This document shows positions 34,101 to 41,836 of a stretch of DNA of 64,000 bases, piece after piece. The DNA comes from Peptoniphilus genitalis (GTDB taxonomy: Bacteria; Bacillota; Clostridia; Tissierellales; Peptoniphilaceae). The stretch is taken from assembly GCF_023614525.1 (NCBI RefSeq), contig NZ_CP097885.1:1672501-1736500 (forward strand), written 5' to 3'. A model generated the notes under the pieces. The model searched no databases. It had not been told where the DNA came from and saw nothing but the letters and a program-made list of their open reading frames with translations. The translations under genes and the position numbers were made by a program. How positions within the stretch are numbered: the first letter of the stretch is position 1; each line of letters begins with the position of its first letter.

Positions 34101-34716
34101 CGACATCGGATTCGGTGGAGTTGACCACGTTCTAGCATCTGGTGAAAATATCAACATTCTTGTTCTTGATACTGAAGTTTATTCAAACACTGGTGGTCAA
34201 GCTTCTAAGGCAACTCCAACTGCAGCAATTGCACAATTCGCAGCAGCTGGTAAGTTAACTAAGAAGAAAGACCTTGGTCTAATGGCAACAACTTATGGTT
34301 ATGTATATGTAGCTCAAATTGCTCTTGGTGCTGACAAGAACCAAGCTTACAAGGCAATTAAAGAAGCTGAAGCTTATGATGGTCCATCACTAATCATTGC
34401 TTACGCTCCATGTATTAACCACGGTATTAGAGTAGGTATGGGCTTCTCAATTGAAGAAGAAAAGAAAGCTGTTGAAACAGGTTACTGGCACCTATACAGA
34501 TTCAACCCTGAACTTAAAGAAGAAGGAAAGAATCCATTCATTTTAGACTCTAAAGAACCTACTAAACCATTCAGAGACTTCCTTGACGGAGAAGTAAGAT
34601 ATACATCTCTTAAGAAGTTATTCCCTGAAAGAGCAGAAAAACTTTACGAAGTTGCTGAAGAAAATGCTAAGGCAAGATACGCTGGCTATATTGCACTAGC
34701 AAACGGTGAAGAATAA
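31180..34716 (+). CDS. nifJ: Pyruvate:ferredoxin (flavodoxin) oxidoreductase
   Basis: A 1178-residue single-chain PFOR that converts pyruvate and CoA to acetyl-CoA, CO2 and reduced ferredoxin, the central step of anaerobic fermentation. Domain order: pyruvate-binding and CoA domains (1-640), two 4Fe-4S motifs (C690-C693-C696-C700 and C746-C749-C752-C756), then the TPP domain with a CAGCGETPY cluster motif and GDGWAYDIGF (GDG at 969-971) to NTGG. The length is typical. Codon choice shifts towards C-ending codons relative to neighbours, consistent with high expression. Strong promoter, RBS and terminator. It would supply acetyl-CoA to the butyrate pathway that ends in the CoA-transferase at 10438. 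Confidence 0.98.
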   Translation: MSKTFKTMDGNEAAAHVAYAFSDVACIYPITPSSPMAEHIDAWASHGRKNIFGQEVLVKELQSEGGAAGAVHGSLQAGSLTSTYTASQGLLLMLPNMYKIAGELLPGVFHVAARALASHALSIFGDHQDVMAARAAGLAMLASGSVQEAMDLAGVAHLAAIKGSLPFIHFFDGFRTSHEVQKIEVLNYDDLAKLVDKEAVKAFKQRALNPNGPEIRGTAQNPDIYFQEIEASNHYYTDIIDITEGYMKDISKLTGREYNLFNYYGAKDATDIIVAMGSVTETIEEVVDYLNAKGQKTGLVKVHLYRPFSIKHLMAAIPETVERIAVLDRTKEKGAVGQPLYLDVRDAFYESDKKPLIVGGIYGLGSKDTNPTDILTVYENLKADQPKNDFTIGIVDDVTHKSLEIKEHITTEPEGTIRCKFWGFGSDGTVGANKSAIKIIGDNTDMYAQGYFDYDSKKSGGVTMSHLRFGHNRITSTYLLTETDFISCSKQSYVYSYDLLRGLKKGGKFLLNTIWNDEELDEHLPGYMKKYIAENEIEFYTINATKIAAEVGLGGRTNMVMQAAFFNLSQVLPLDEAVKLLKQAIVKDYGAKGDDIVNMNYAAVDQGIGALHKVEVKDSWKDSDTTKDFKIKGAPEFINNILIPMNRQEGNDLPVSTFSNMVDGTFPSGTSRYEKRGIAVNVPHWKSENCIQCNQCSLVCPHAVIRPFLADEEEKANAPEGFETIKARGKGLENYEYRMQISPLDCTGCGNCAQVCPAKEKALVMSPFENELDVQAANWEYAFEHVKSKQENIEPNNFKNSQFQTPYLEFSGACAGCGETPYVKLVTQLFGDRMSIANATGCSSIWGGSAPSMPYCTDECGNGPSWANSLFEDNAEYGYGMAVSQTQTRNRIKNLLEDFIELNVDAEANEAFKAWIEGMDDYKTSKAASANVLKVLDKKFGNDKADEIIDDLKGLERFLIKKSQWIIGGDGWAYDIGFGGVDHVLASGENINILVLDTEVYSNTGGQASKATPTAAIAQFAAAGKLTKKKDLGLMATTYGYVYVAQIALGADKNQAYKAIKEAEAYDGPSLIIAYAPCINHGIRVGMGFSIEEEKKAVETGYWHLYRFNPELKEEGKNPFILDSKEPTKPFRDFLDGEVRYTSLKKLFPERAEKLYEVAEENAKARYAGYIALANGEE

Positions 34717-34753
34717 TTTTTGCCAAATAATATAATTTCTAAATAAATAAATT

Positions 34754-34787
34754 AAACTCGCTTGAGGAAACTTGAGCGAGTTTTTTT
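34754..34787 (+). terminator. nifJ terminator
   Basis: Perfect stem AAACTCGCT/AGCGAGTTT with a 12-nt loop and seven T residues. Confidence 0.95.
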
Positions 34788-34875
34788 ATTGTCTTTTTTA
34801 ATTTTGCTAACTTATATTTTCTTTAGAGAAATTAATCTTGAAGTTAAACAAGAATACTTAGCTATAATTTTCTAT

Positions 34876-35088
34876 TAAGTAGGAAGTTATTAGTTTGTAA
34901 AACTTTATAAATTAATATTTTCTCATAGCTTTTTAAGTAAATAAAAAGCTATAGATTAATGCGGAGTTATTAACTCTCGCTAAGTTGTTAACTTTTACTA
35001 AGTCATCAACCTTTACTAAGTCATCAACTTTTACTAAGTCATAGATAAATCCTGTTTCATAAATTTTTACTAACTTGTAGTAAATAAT
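34876..35088. repeat. Array of 18-bp units in the nifJ-plsX gap
   Basis: In the 620-bp gap, five in-phase 18-bp units start at 34981, 34999, 35017, 35035 and 35053. Two are nearly identical (TAAGTCATCAACYTTTAC). A further diverged copy lies at 34964-34980, and 34876-34893 (TAAGTAGGAAGTTATTAG) matches the B unit of the 11.9-kb array. A TTACTA-ACTTG-TAGTAA inverted repeat (35067-35083) arises at the array end. Apart from the nifJ terminator and plsX promoter, I see nothing else in the gap. Confidence 0.75.
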
Positions 35089-35317
35089 AATTCAGTTTAA
35101 ATGACTTTGTAATTTTAAACATAAAGACTTCTGATTTAAAATAAGAAAAAGATTAACACAAAATAAAAAACTCTCATTATAATATTTAAAATATTTGCCT
35201 TATAAAATAAAAAGTTTTTATAGGTTATAAAAAATAATTTATAAATTTGATTGACTTAAGAGAAGTGAAGAAATCTTATTAAATATAGGCAAAAGATTGA
35301 TTTTTTTAATCATTTAA

Positions 35318-35323
35318 TATAAT
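35318..35323 (+). promoter_or_regulatory. -10 element before plsX
   Basis: TATAAT 26 nt before the plsX ATG. The best upstream -35 (TTGATT, 35297-35302) has only a 15-bp spacer, so the promoter is uncertain. Confidence 0.4.
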
Positions 35324-35348
35324 ATTAAATTTATTAATGGAGGTCGAA

Positions 35349-36332
35349 ATGAAACTAATTTTTGATATAAATGGTGGCGACAATAAGGCTGAAATCATTA
35401 AGGGAGCTATTGATGCTTCCAATGAATTTAATAAAGAAATAATCCTAGTGGGAAGAGAAGACTTTATAAAAGAAAATCTTCAAGGACTAGATTATGATAA
35501 AGATAAAGTAGAGATAGTGGATGCAAGTGAAAACATTGAGAACAATGAAGAACCTGTTCTCGCTTTAAGGAAAAAGAAAGAATCTTCTATTGTAAAGGCT
35601 ATGACTCTCTTAAAAGAAAAGAAGGCCCAAGCACTTATTTCTGCAGGAAGTACTGGCGCCCTTTTAGGTGGCGGAATCTTTATTGTAGGAAGAATTAAGG
35701 GAATAAAAAGAGGAGTTCTTCCAACTTTAATACCAGGTTTAAAATCTAATACGCTTGTAATAGATTCTGGCGCCAACATGGACACAAGCCCAGAACTTTT
35801 AGAAGAATTTGCAATCCTTGGTGATGTATTCTTAAGAGAATACTACAAGATAGAAAATCCAAAAATTGGACTATTAAATGTAGGGGTAGAAGAAGGCAAG
35901 GGCAATGCACTTTATAAGGAAGCCTACCAAAGATTAAAAGAATCTGATCTCAACTTTGTGGGAAATGTTGAAGCTAGAGAAATTATGGATAATGATGTGG
36001 ACCTTCTAGTTTGTGATGGATTCGATGGAAATGTTCTTCTTAAATCCATTGAGGGAGTAGTGGAATTTGCAACAAAAAGCCTTTTCCACGGTATTGCAAC
36101 TTCAGACTTAGACGATAAGAGTAAAAAAGCTTTCACTGACTTTTTAATGAATAAGTTTAAAAAGCTAGATGCTAAAGAAGTTGGGGGAACAATCTTATTG
36201 GGAATTGATGGCAACATTATTAAGGCTCATGGAAATTCTGATGCCAGAGCCATAAAAAATGCTGCAAAATATGCCATAGATATAGTAGAATCTAATATTG
36301 TAGATAAAATAAAGGATAAGGTGGAAAAATAA
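35349..36332 (+). CDS. plsX: Phosphate acyltransferase PlsX
   Basis: A 327-residue enzyme that converts acyl-ACP to acyl-phosphate for phospholipid synthesis at the membrane surface. It begins MKLIFDINGGDNKAEIIKGA, a variant of the usual DAMGGD motif. ALISAGSTGALLGGG and LVCDGFDGNVLLKSIEG are characteristic. The start is at 35349 because GGAGGT (35339-35344) lies 4 nt before it; the ATG at 35337 overlaps this site. It overlaps acpP by one base. The plsX-acpP-rnc order is a conserved Firmicutes arrangement. Confidence 0.95.
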   Translation: MKLIFDINGGDNKAEIIKGAIDASNEFNKEIILVGREDFIKENLQGLDYDKDKVEIVDASENIENNEEPVLALRKKKESSIVKAMTLLKEKKAQALISAGSTGALLGGGIFIVGRIKGIKRGVLPTLIPGLKSNTLVIDSGANMDTSPELLEEFAILGDVFLREYYKIENPKIGLLNVGVEEGKGNALYKEAYQRLKESDLNFVGNVEAREIMDNDVDLLVCDGFDGNVLLKSIEGVVEFATKSLFHGIATSDLDDKSKKAFTDFLMNKFKKLDAKEVGGTILLGIDGNIIKAHGNSDARAIKNAAKYAIDIVESNIVDKIKDKVEK

Positions 36333-36559
36333 TGAAGGATAGAATTTTACAAATTATTGCTGAACAATTCAACATTGATAAGGATGATCTTACAGAAGAT
36401 ATGAACTTTCAAGATGACTTAAATGCTGATTCTATTGAGCTTGTTGAACTTGTAATGACAATAGAAGAAGAATTTGAGACAGAGGTTTCTGAAGAAGACC
36501 TTGAAAAGTTAAAGACTATTGGCGATGTAATAGAATACGTAGAAGATTTGGAACAGTAA
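36332..36559 (+). CDS. acpP: Acyl carrier protein
   Basis: A 75-residue acidic four-helix carrier. DLNADSIELVELVMTIEEEF contains the phosphopantetheine serine (S34); DSIEL is a variant of the common DSLD motif. It supplies acyl groups to PlsX and fatty acid synthesis. The ATG overlaps the plsX stop (TAATG), so the two are translationally coupled. Confidence 0.96.
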   Translation: MKDRILQIIAEQFNIDKDDLTEDMNFQDDLNADSIELVELVMTIEEEFETEVSEEDLEKLKTIGDVIEYVEDLEQ

Positions 36560-36563
36560 TCAA

Positions 36564-37259
36564 ATGACCTTTTCCAATTTAAAAAATCTTGAAAGAAAAT
36601 TAAATTATGATTTTAAGGATAAAGGTCTTTTAGAAACAGCCCTAACTCACTCATCCTATGTCAATGAAAACAAGATGAAACAATATGAAAGTAATGAAAG
36701 ACTTGAATTTCTTGGAGATGCTGTCCTTGGTCTAGTTATTGGGGAGTATTTTTATAAGAACTTTCCAAGAGACCTTGAAGGGTCCTTAACTAAGATGAGG
36801 GCAGAGTCTGTTAATGAGAAAGTCTTATTTTTCATTGCCAAGGGTTTGGAACTTGGAGACTTTATAAGATTTGGTAAAGGGGAAAAGAAAAATGGTGGTA
36901 GCAAGAGGGAGTCAACCTCTGCTGATGCTTTAGAAGCCTTGATTGGTGCTATTTTTTTGGATTCGAACTTCAATAATGCAAAGAAAATTGTTTTGAATTT
37001 ATTTGATGAATTCTTAAAAGAAGATGCTTATAAACTCTTTAATGTTGACTTTAAAACCATGCTTCAAGAAGAGGTCCAAAGGTCTGGGCAAAAGGCTGAG
37101 TATAAACTTGTGAGGGAAGAAGGACCAGATAACGACAAAACCTTTTTTACAGAATTATACTTAGATGAAGTTTTGGCTGGAAAAGGATCTGGCAAGACAA
37201 AGAAGGAATCTCAGCAAGAAGCTGCAAGAGAGGCTCTTGAAAGGAGAAGGAATGGCTAA
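36564..37259 (+). CDS. rnc: Ribonuclease III
   Basis: A 231-residue double-strand-specific RNase that matures rRNA precursors and other structured RNAs. The RNase III signature NERLEFLGDAVLGLVI is followed by the second catalytic acidic region (SADALEALIGAIFLD). A C-terminal dsRNA-binding domain spans about 155-230 (FKTMLQEEVQRSGQ...GKGSGKTKKESQQEAAREAL). It lies 4 bp after acpP and overlaps the following radical-SAM gene by 8 nt. Confidence 0.97.
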   Translation: MTFSNLKNLERKLNYDFKDKGLLETALTHSSYVNENKMKQYESNERLEFLGDAVLGLVIGEYFYKNFPRDLEGSLTKMRAESVNEKVLFFIAKGLELGDFIRFGKGEKKNGGSKRESTSADALEALIGAIFLDSNFNNAKKIVLNLFDEFLKEDAYKLFNVDFKTMLQEEVQRSGQKAEYKLVREEGPDNDKTFFTELYLDEVLAGKGSGKTKKESQQEAAREALERRRNG

Positions 37260-38301
37260 GAGAAATATAATACCTATTTTCATTCCTCACTACGGCTGTC
37301 CTAATGATTGTGTTTTTTGTAACCAGAGAAAAATTACAGGGATGTCTACAGATATTTCAAATAGTGATGTTGAAGATACTATTTTGGAATATCTTTCTTA
37401 TTTTAAGAGGAAGGATAATGTTGAAGTTGCCTTTTATGGCGGAAGCTTCACAGCTATACCTCTTGAAGAGCAAAGTGAATTTTTAAAAGTGGCTCATAGC
37501 TATAAAGAAAAGGGTTTTGTAAAGTATATTAGACTTTCAACAAGACCCGATGCCATAGATGATAGAATTCTAGAAAATTTAAAAAAATATGGAGTAGATA
37601 TAATTGAACTTGGGGTCCAAAGTCTTGATCCCGAAGTTTTAATCTTATCTAACAGGGGGCACAATGCTTCTTGTGTCTATGAGGCTGCAAATTTGATTAA
37701 ATCCTATGGTTTTAAACTGGGACTTCAGCAAATGGTGGGACTGCCAGGGGATACTTTAGAAAAATCACTCTATACTGCAAGGGAGTTTGTAAAACTAAAG
37801 CCCTATTGTATAAGAGTATATCCAACACTTGTTATAAAAGAGACGGCCCTTTGTATAAATCTGGAAAAGGGAAATTACAAGGCTCTTGAATTAGAAGATT
37901 CAATTAAATATGTGGCTGACATTTTAAATATTTATTATAAAAATAATATAAATGTCATAAGAGTTGGTCTTCAGCCAACAGACAATATAAACTATGGTGG
38001 AGATATTGTGGCAGGAGCCTTTCATCCAGCTTATAGGCAATTAGTTGAATCCTATTATTTTAAAAATGCACTTATAAATTATTTTGTGGATTCAAATAAT
38101 ATTGCTGATGAAATTACCCTACTTGCCAAGGGGAAAAATATTTCTAATATAAGTGGACAAGGGTCAGAGAACAAGAAGGAAATTATAAATAAATTAGGAA
38201 TAGATAAATTAAATCTTAGACAAAAGGATCTTTCTGATTTTGAAGTGGAAATTTTGTCAAAGAAAGACGAAGTTATTGATGTGAGAAACTACTACAGGTG
38301 A
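37252..38301 (+). CDS. Elp3-like radical SAM protein
   Basis: A 349-residue radical-SAM enzyme. The cluster motif is CPNDCVFCNQRK (CxxxCxxC), followed by VAFYGGSFTAIP and RLSTRPDAID, typical of the Elp3/YhcC-like group. There is no acetyltransferase domain, so it is not a full Elp3. Clostridia commonly carry this gene between rnc and smc; its substrate is unknown, with tRNA modification a guess from family. ATG at 37252 follows AAGGAGAAGG inside the end of rnc. Confidence 0.85.
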   Translation: MAKRNIIPIFIPHYGCPNDCVFCNQRKITGMSTDISNSDVEDTILEYLSYFKRKDNVEVAFYGGSFTAIPLEEQSEFLKVAHSYKEKGFVKYIRLSTRPDAIDDRILENLKKYGVDIIELGVQSLDPEVLILSNRGHNASCVYEAANLIKSYGFKLGLQQMVGLPGDTLEKSLYTAREFVKLKPYCIRVYPTLVIKETALCINLEKGNYKALELEDSIKYVADILNIYYKNNINVIRVGLQPTDNINYGGDIVAGAFHPAYRQLVESYYFKNALINYFVDSNNIADEITLLAKGKNISNISGQGSENKKEIINKLGIDKLNLRQKDLSDFEVEILSKKDEVIDVRNYYR

Positions 38302-38305
38302 GCAA

Positions 38306-41300
38306 ATGTTTTTAAAATCCGTTACTATGCAGGGATTTAAGTCCTTTGCAAATAGAACAAAAATTGAATTAGATGAAACCACTACGGCAATTGTCGGACC
38401 CAATGGTAGTGGGAAAAGTAATATTACAGATGCAATAACCTGGGTATTGGGTGAATCTTCCGCCAAAAATCTTCGTGGAAGTAAGATGGAGGATGTAATT
38501 TTTTCTGGAACTGATTCCAAAAAACCCCTAGGCATGGCTGAGGTAACTATTGTATTTGACAACTCGGACAAGTCCCTTAACGTAGATTATAGTGAAGTTT
38601 CTGTAACTAGGAGGATGTACAGGTCCCTTGAGAGTGAATTTTTGATTAACAATAAGAAGTGTAGGCTCAAAGACATAAAAGAACTTTTCATGGATACAGG
38701 AATTGGTAAAGACGGCTATTCTGTTATAGGGCAAGGTAAGATTGAATCCGTCCTAAGTTCAAAACCTGAAGACAGGAGAAATATCTTCGAAGAAGCTGCA
38801 GGTATTTCAAAGTACAAGTATAAGAAAATTCAATCTAGGAATAAACTTCTAAAGACAGAGGAGAACCTAATTAGGATTGAAGACATTCTTTCAGAAATAG
38901 AAGTCCAAGAACAAAACTTAAAAGTCCAAGCAGAAAAAGCTGAAGCCTACTTAAAAGATTATGAAGAATTAAAGATTTACGACATAAACTTTTCTTGTAA
39001 GGATATGAAAAAGCGTGAAGAAGACTTACTTAACAAGGTCAAGGAACTTGAAGTTTTAAAATCTGATTCTGATAAAATCCTAAGCAAAAGAGAAGATTTA
39101 TCTCAAGATTTAGAAGAAATTCAAGAGAAACTTGAGGAGCTAAAAGAAGAAAACGAGTCTTCTAGTGAAAAATTAAATAGCCACAAGGAAGACTTTGACA
39201 AGTTAAATTTAGAAATAAATCTGGATGAGGAAAAAATAAATTCTCTCAAGAGGGATATTGAAAGAATAGGCTTTGAAAATGGAAGCTTAGATAAAGATTT
39301 ACTTAGTGCTAGGGAATCAATAGGAGAAATTGAAAAAGATAGGGAAGTATTAAATTCCTCTAAAGAAGAAATTCTTGAAAAACTAAATGCAAAAGAAGAT
39401 TTAATAAGAAATTTAGAAGCAGACTTTAAGAACCTAGAAGATCTTGGCAACTTAAATTTTGAAAATAAAAACAAAGTAAAAAATGAAATTGAAAATATAA
39501 AATTTAAGAGCGAAACCCTTGAAGATATAATAGAAGAAAAAAACAATAGAAAGTCTAATCTTGATAAGTCCATAGAAAATCTAAGAGAGAATCAAATTGA
39601 ATTTGAAGAAATTATTGATAGAGATAACTTAGAATTAAAAAATCTAAGGGAGAAACTCGAAAAAGATGACCAAGACTTTGAAAAGACCAAGGACGATCTC
39701 ATAAGACTTGATGATGAAAATAAAAAACTTGAATCCAATCTAATAGAAAGAAGAAATGAAGGAAATGAAATCCTCGCAAGGCTAAAGATTCTTGAAAACA
39801 TGGAATCAAACTACGAAGGCTACAACAGGACTGTAAAATCCTTTATGAATTTTTCTTCTAAGAATAATATTTTCAAGGATTCACTTTATGGTCCAGTTGC
39901 AGAAAAATTTTATGTTGAAAAAGATTTTGAAAGGGCAATTTCTGTTGCCCTTGGGTCCATGTCCCAAAACATCATTGTATCCTCTACAAAAGATACATCA
40001 GAGATGTTAAAAATTTTGGAGAATAATAAGATGGGAAGAGCAACTTTTCTTCCACTAGATAGGGTTTCTGGAAGTAGAGTAAGCGTTAACTCCAAAGAAG
40101 AAGGTATGGTTGGCCTAGCTTGTGATTTAATAAAATTTGATGAAGTATTTAAGGGGATTTTTTATAACTTGTTGGGAAGAGTTATAATAGCTGACAATTT
40201 TAAAAATGCTTCAAGGATTTCAAAAAAACATAAGCTTAAGGTGGTAACTCTAAAGGGAGAAGTCTTTAATCCATCGGGTGCCATCACAGGTGGTTCACTT
40301 AACAACTACAACAGTTCTTTTATCTTGCGTAAAAATGAAATTACTGATTTCCAAAACAAATTTAAGATTCTTCAAAGCCAGCTTAAAAAAGTTGAAGCAG
40401 CAAAGGAAGAAGTTGAAAAAAAGATTTCAAACCTCAATGATTTTGCAGGATCTTACATGGAAAAAAGAAATTCTCTAAGCCTCAAGATAAATGAAATAGA
40501 ATCAAACATTTACAAAAATAAAAATGATAATGAGCTTAACTCCCAGTACTTAAACAAGTATGTAAGAGAAAGAGAAGAGCTTGAAGAAAATATAAAAGCT
40601 GATATAAGTAGTTTAGAAGATAACAGGATACAAATTGAAAGCAAGAATAAAATGCTTGAAGAACTCTTGGCTGAAGTTGATAGCGGAGATAGGCTAGAAA
40701 AACTTTCAAAGGAAATCGAAGGTCTAAAGGATGAAAAAATAGAAATTCAATTACTTGAAAGGGAAAATAGAGAAAAAATCCTCTACAAGTCCAGAGAAAT
40801 TGAAAGAATAAAGTCTGAAATATCTTCAATTGAAGAAAAACTTGAGAATAATAAGAAAATATTAGAAGAGTCTCAAGCTAATATTGAAGAGAAGACCAAA
40901 TCTAATGAAGAAAATAAAAAATCTCTTGAAGAGATTAGGGAATCAATAGAAAACTTAAATCTCAAATTAGAAGAAGTTAAGAAGGACTTAGATGAGAAAA
41001 ATAAAACTTACCTAGATAAGAGGGAGGAGCTTTCAAACCTTAAGGAAAAATCCCTTATAATAAGTTCTGAAATAGAAAAAACTGAACTAAAAATTGAAAT
41101 GAACAGGAATAAAATTTCTAGTGAAGTGGATAGACTAAGGGAAGATTACGACATTCAGGATTATTACGACTTTATTGATGATAATCTTGTGGATTTGAAA
41201 GAGGGGACTCTTAGAAGGCTAAAGAAGAAGGTTCGCGACTATGGAGAAGTAAATATTTCTTCTATTGAAGAATATAAACTTGTAAAAGAAAGATGCGATT

Positions 41301-41827
41301 TTTACACTTCACAAAGAGATGATTTGATTAAATCAAAAGAAGAAATTAAATCTATTCTAAGTAAGCTTGACCATGAGATGAAAAAATTATTTAATGAAGC
41401 CATGGAAGAAATTTCTGGAAACTTTACTGAAATTTTTAAAATTTTATTTAATGGCGGCCGTGCAGAGATAAGCATAGAGGGAGATGTATTAGAATCAGGA
41501 ATTGAGATCAAGGCATCGCCTCCAGGCAAGAGATTACAATCCCTTTCTCTATTATCAGGTGGGGAAAGGTCCCTTACTGCAGTTGCCCTATTGTTTGCCC
41601 TATTAAAGTATAGGCCAGCATCTTTTTGCATCCTAGACGAGATTGATGCAGCTCTTGACGATGCAAATATCAAGAGGTATGCCGATTACCTTTTAACTCT
41701 TGAAGGAATTCAGTTTATAATCATAACTCACAGGAAGCTCACAATGGAGATTGCAAAGACTATGTATGGTGTTACAATGGAAGAGAAGGGAATTAGTAAA
41801 TTGTTCTCTGTAAAATTAAAGGATTAG
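38306..41827 (+). CDS. smc: Chromosome segregation protein SMC
   Basis: A 1173-residue chromosome-condensing ATPase. The N-terminal head has Walker A GPNGSGKSNITDA. Long Lys/Glu-rich coiled coils flank a hinge at about 505-670 (SLYGPVAEKF...GRATFLPLDRV...FNPSGAITGGS). The C-terminal head has the signature LSLLSGGERSLTAVALLFAL and Walker B FCILDEIDAALDD. The length is typical. The start is 4 bp after the radical-SAM stop; ftsY follows after 9 bp. Confidence 0.98.
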   Translation: MFLKSVTMQGFKSFANRTKIELDETTTAIVGPNGSGKSNITDAITWVLGESSAKNLRGSKMEDVIFSGTDSKKPLGMAEVTIVFDNSDKSLNVDYSEVSVTRRMYRSLESEFLINNKKCRLKDIKELFMDTGIGKDGYSVIGQGKIESVLSSKPEDRRNIFEEAAGISKYKYKKIQSRNKLLKTEENLIRIEDILSEIEVQEQNLKVQAEKAEAYLKDYEELKIYDINFSCKDMKKREEDLLNKVKELEVLKSDSDKILSKREDLSQDLEEIQEKLEELKEENESSSEKLNSHKEDFDKLNLEINLDEEKINSLKRDIERIGFENGSLDKDLLSARESIGEIEKDREVLNSSKEEILEKLNAKEDLIRNLEADFKNLEDLGNLNFENKNKVKNEIENIKFKSETLEDIIEEKNNRKSNLDKSIENLRENQIEFEEIIDRDNLELKNLREKLEKDDQDFEKTKDDLIRLDDENKKLESNLIERRNEGNEILARLKILENMESNYEGYNRTVKSFMNFSSKNNIFKDSLYGPVAEKFYVEKDFERAISVALGSMSQNIIVSSTKDTSEMLKILENNKMGRATFLPLDRVSGSRVSVNSKEEGMVGLACDLIKFDEVFKGIFYNLLGRVIIADNFKNASRISKKHKLKVVTLKGEVFNPSGAITGGSLNNYNSSFILRKNEITDFQNKFKILQSQLKKVEAAKEEVEKKISNLNDFAGSYMEKRNSLSLKINEIESNIYKNKNDNELNSQYLNKYVREREELEENIKADISSLEDNRIQIESKNKMLEELLAEVDSGDRLEKLSKEIEGLKDEKIEIQLLERENREKILYKSREIERIKSEISSIEEKLENNKKILEESQANIEEKTKSNEENKKSLEEIRESIENLNLKLEEVKKDLDEKNKTYLDKREELSNLKEKSLIISSEIEKTELKIEMNRNKISSEVDRLREDYDIQDYYDFIDDNLVDLKEGTLRRLKKKVRDYGEVNISSIEEYKLVKERCDFYTSQRDDLIKSKEEIKSILSKLDHEMKKLFNEAMEEISGNFTEIFKILFNGGRAEISIEGDVLESGIEIKASPPGKRLQSLSLLSGGERSLTAVALLFALLKYRPASFCILDEIDAALDDANIKRYADYLLTLEGIQFIIITHRKLTMEIAKTMYGVTMEEKGISKLFSVKLKD

Positions 41828-41836
41828 GAGATAGAT

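Noticed and set aside
35067-35083. FapR-type operator ahead of plsX
   Set aside because: FapR sites read TTAGTA...TACTAA; here the arms are TTACTA...TAGTAA, and part of the left arm belongs to the 18-bp repeat (TTTAC joined to TAA).
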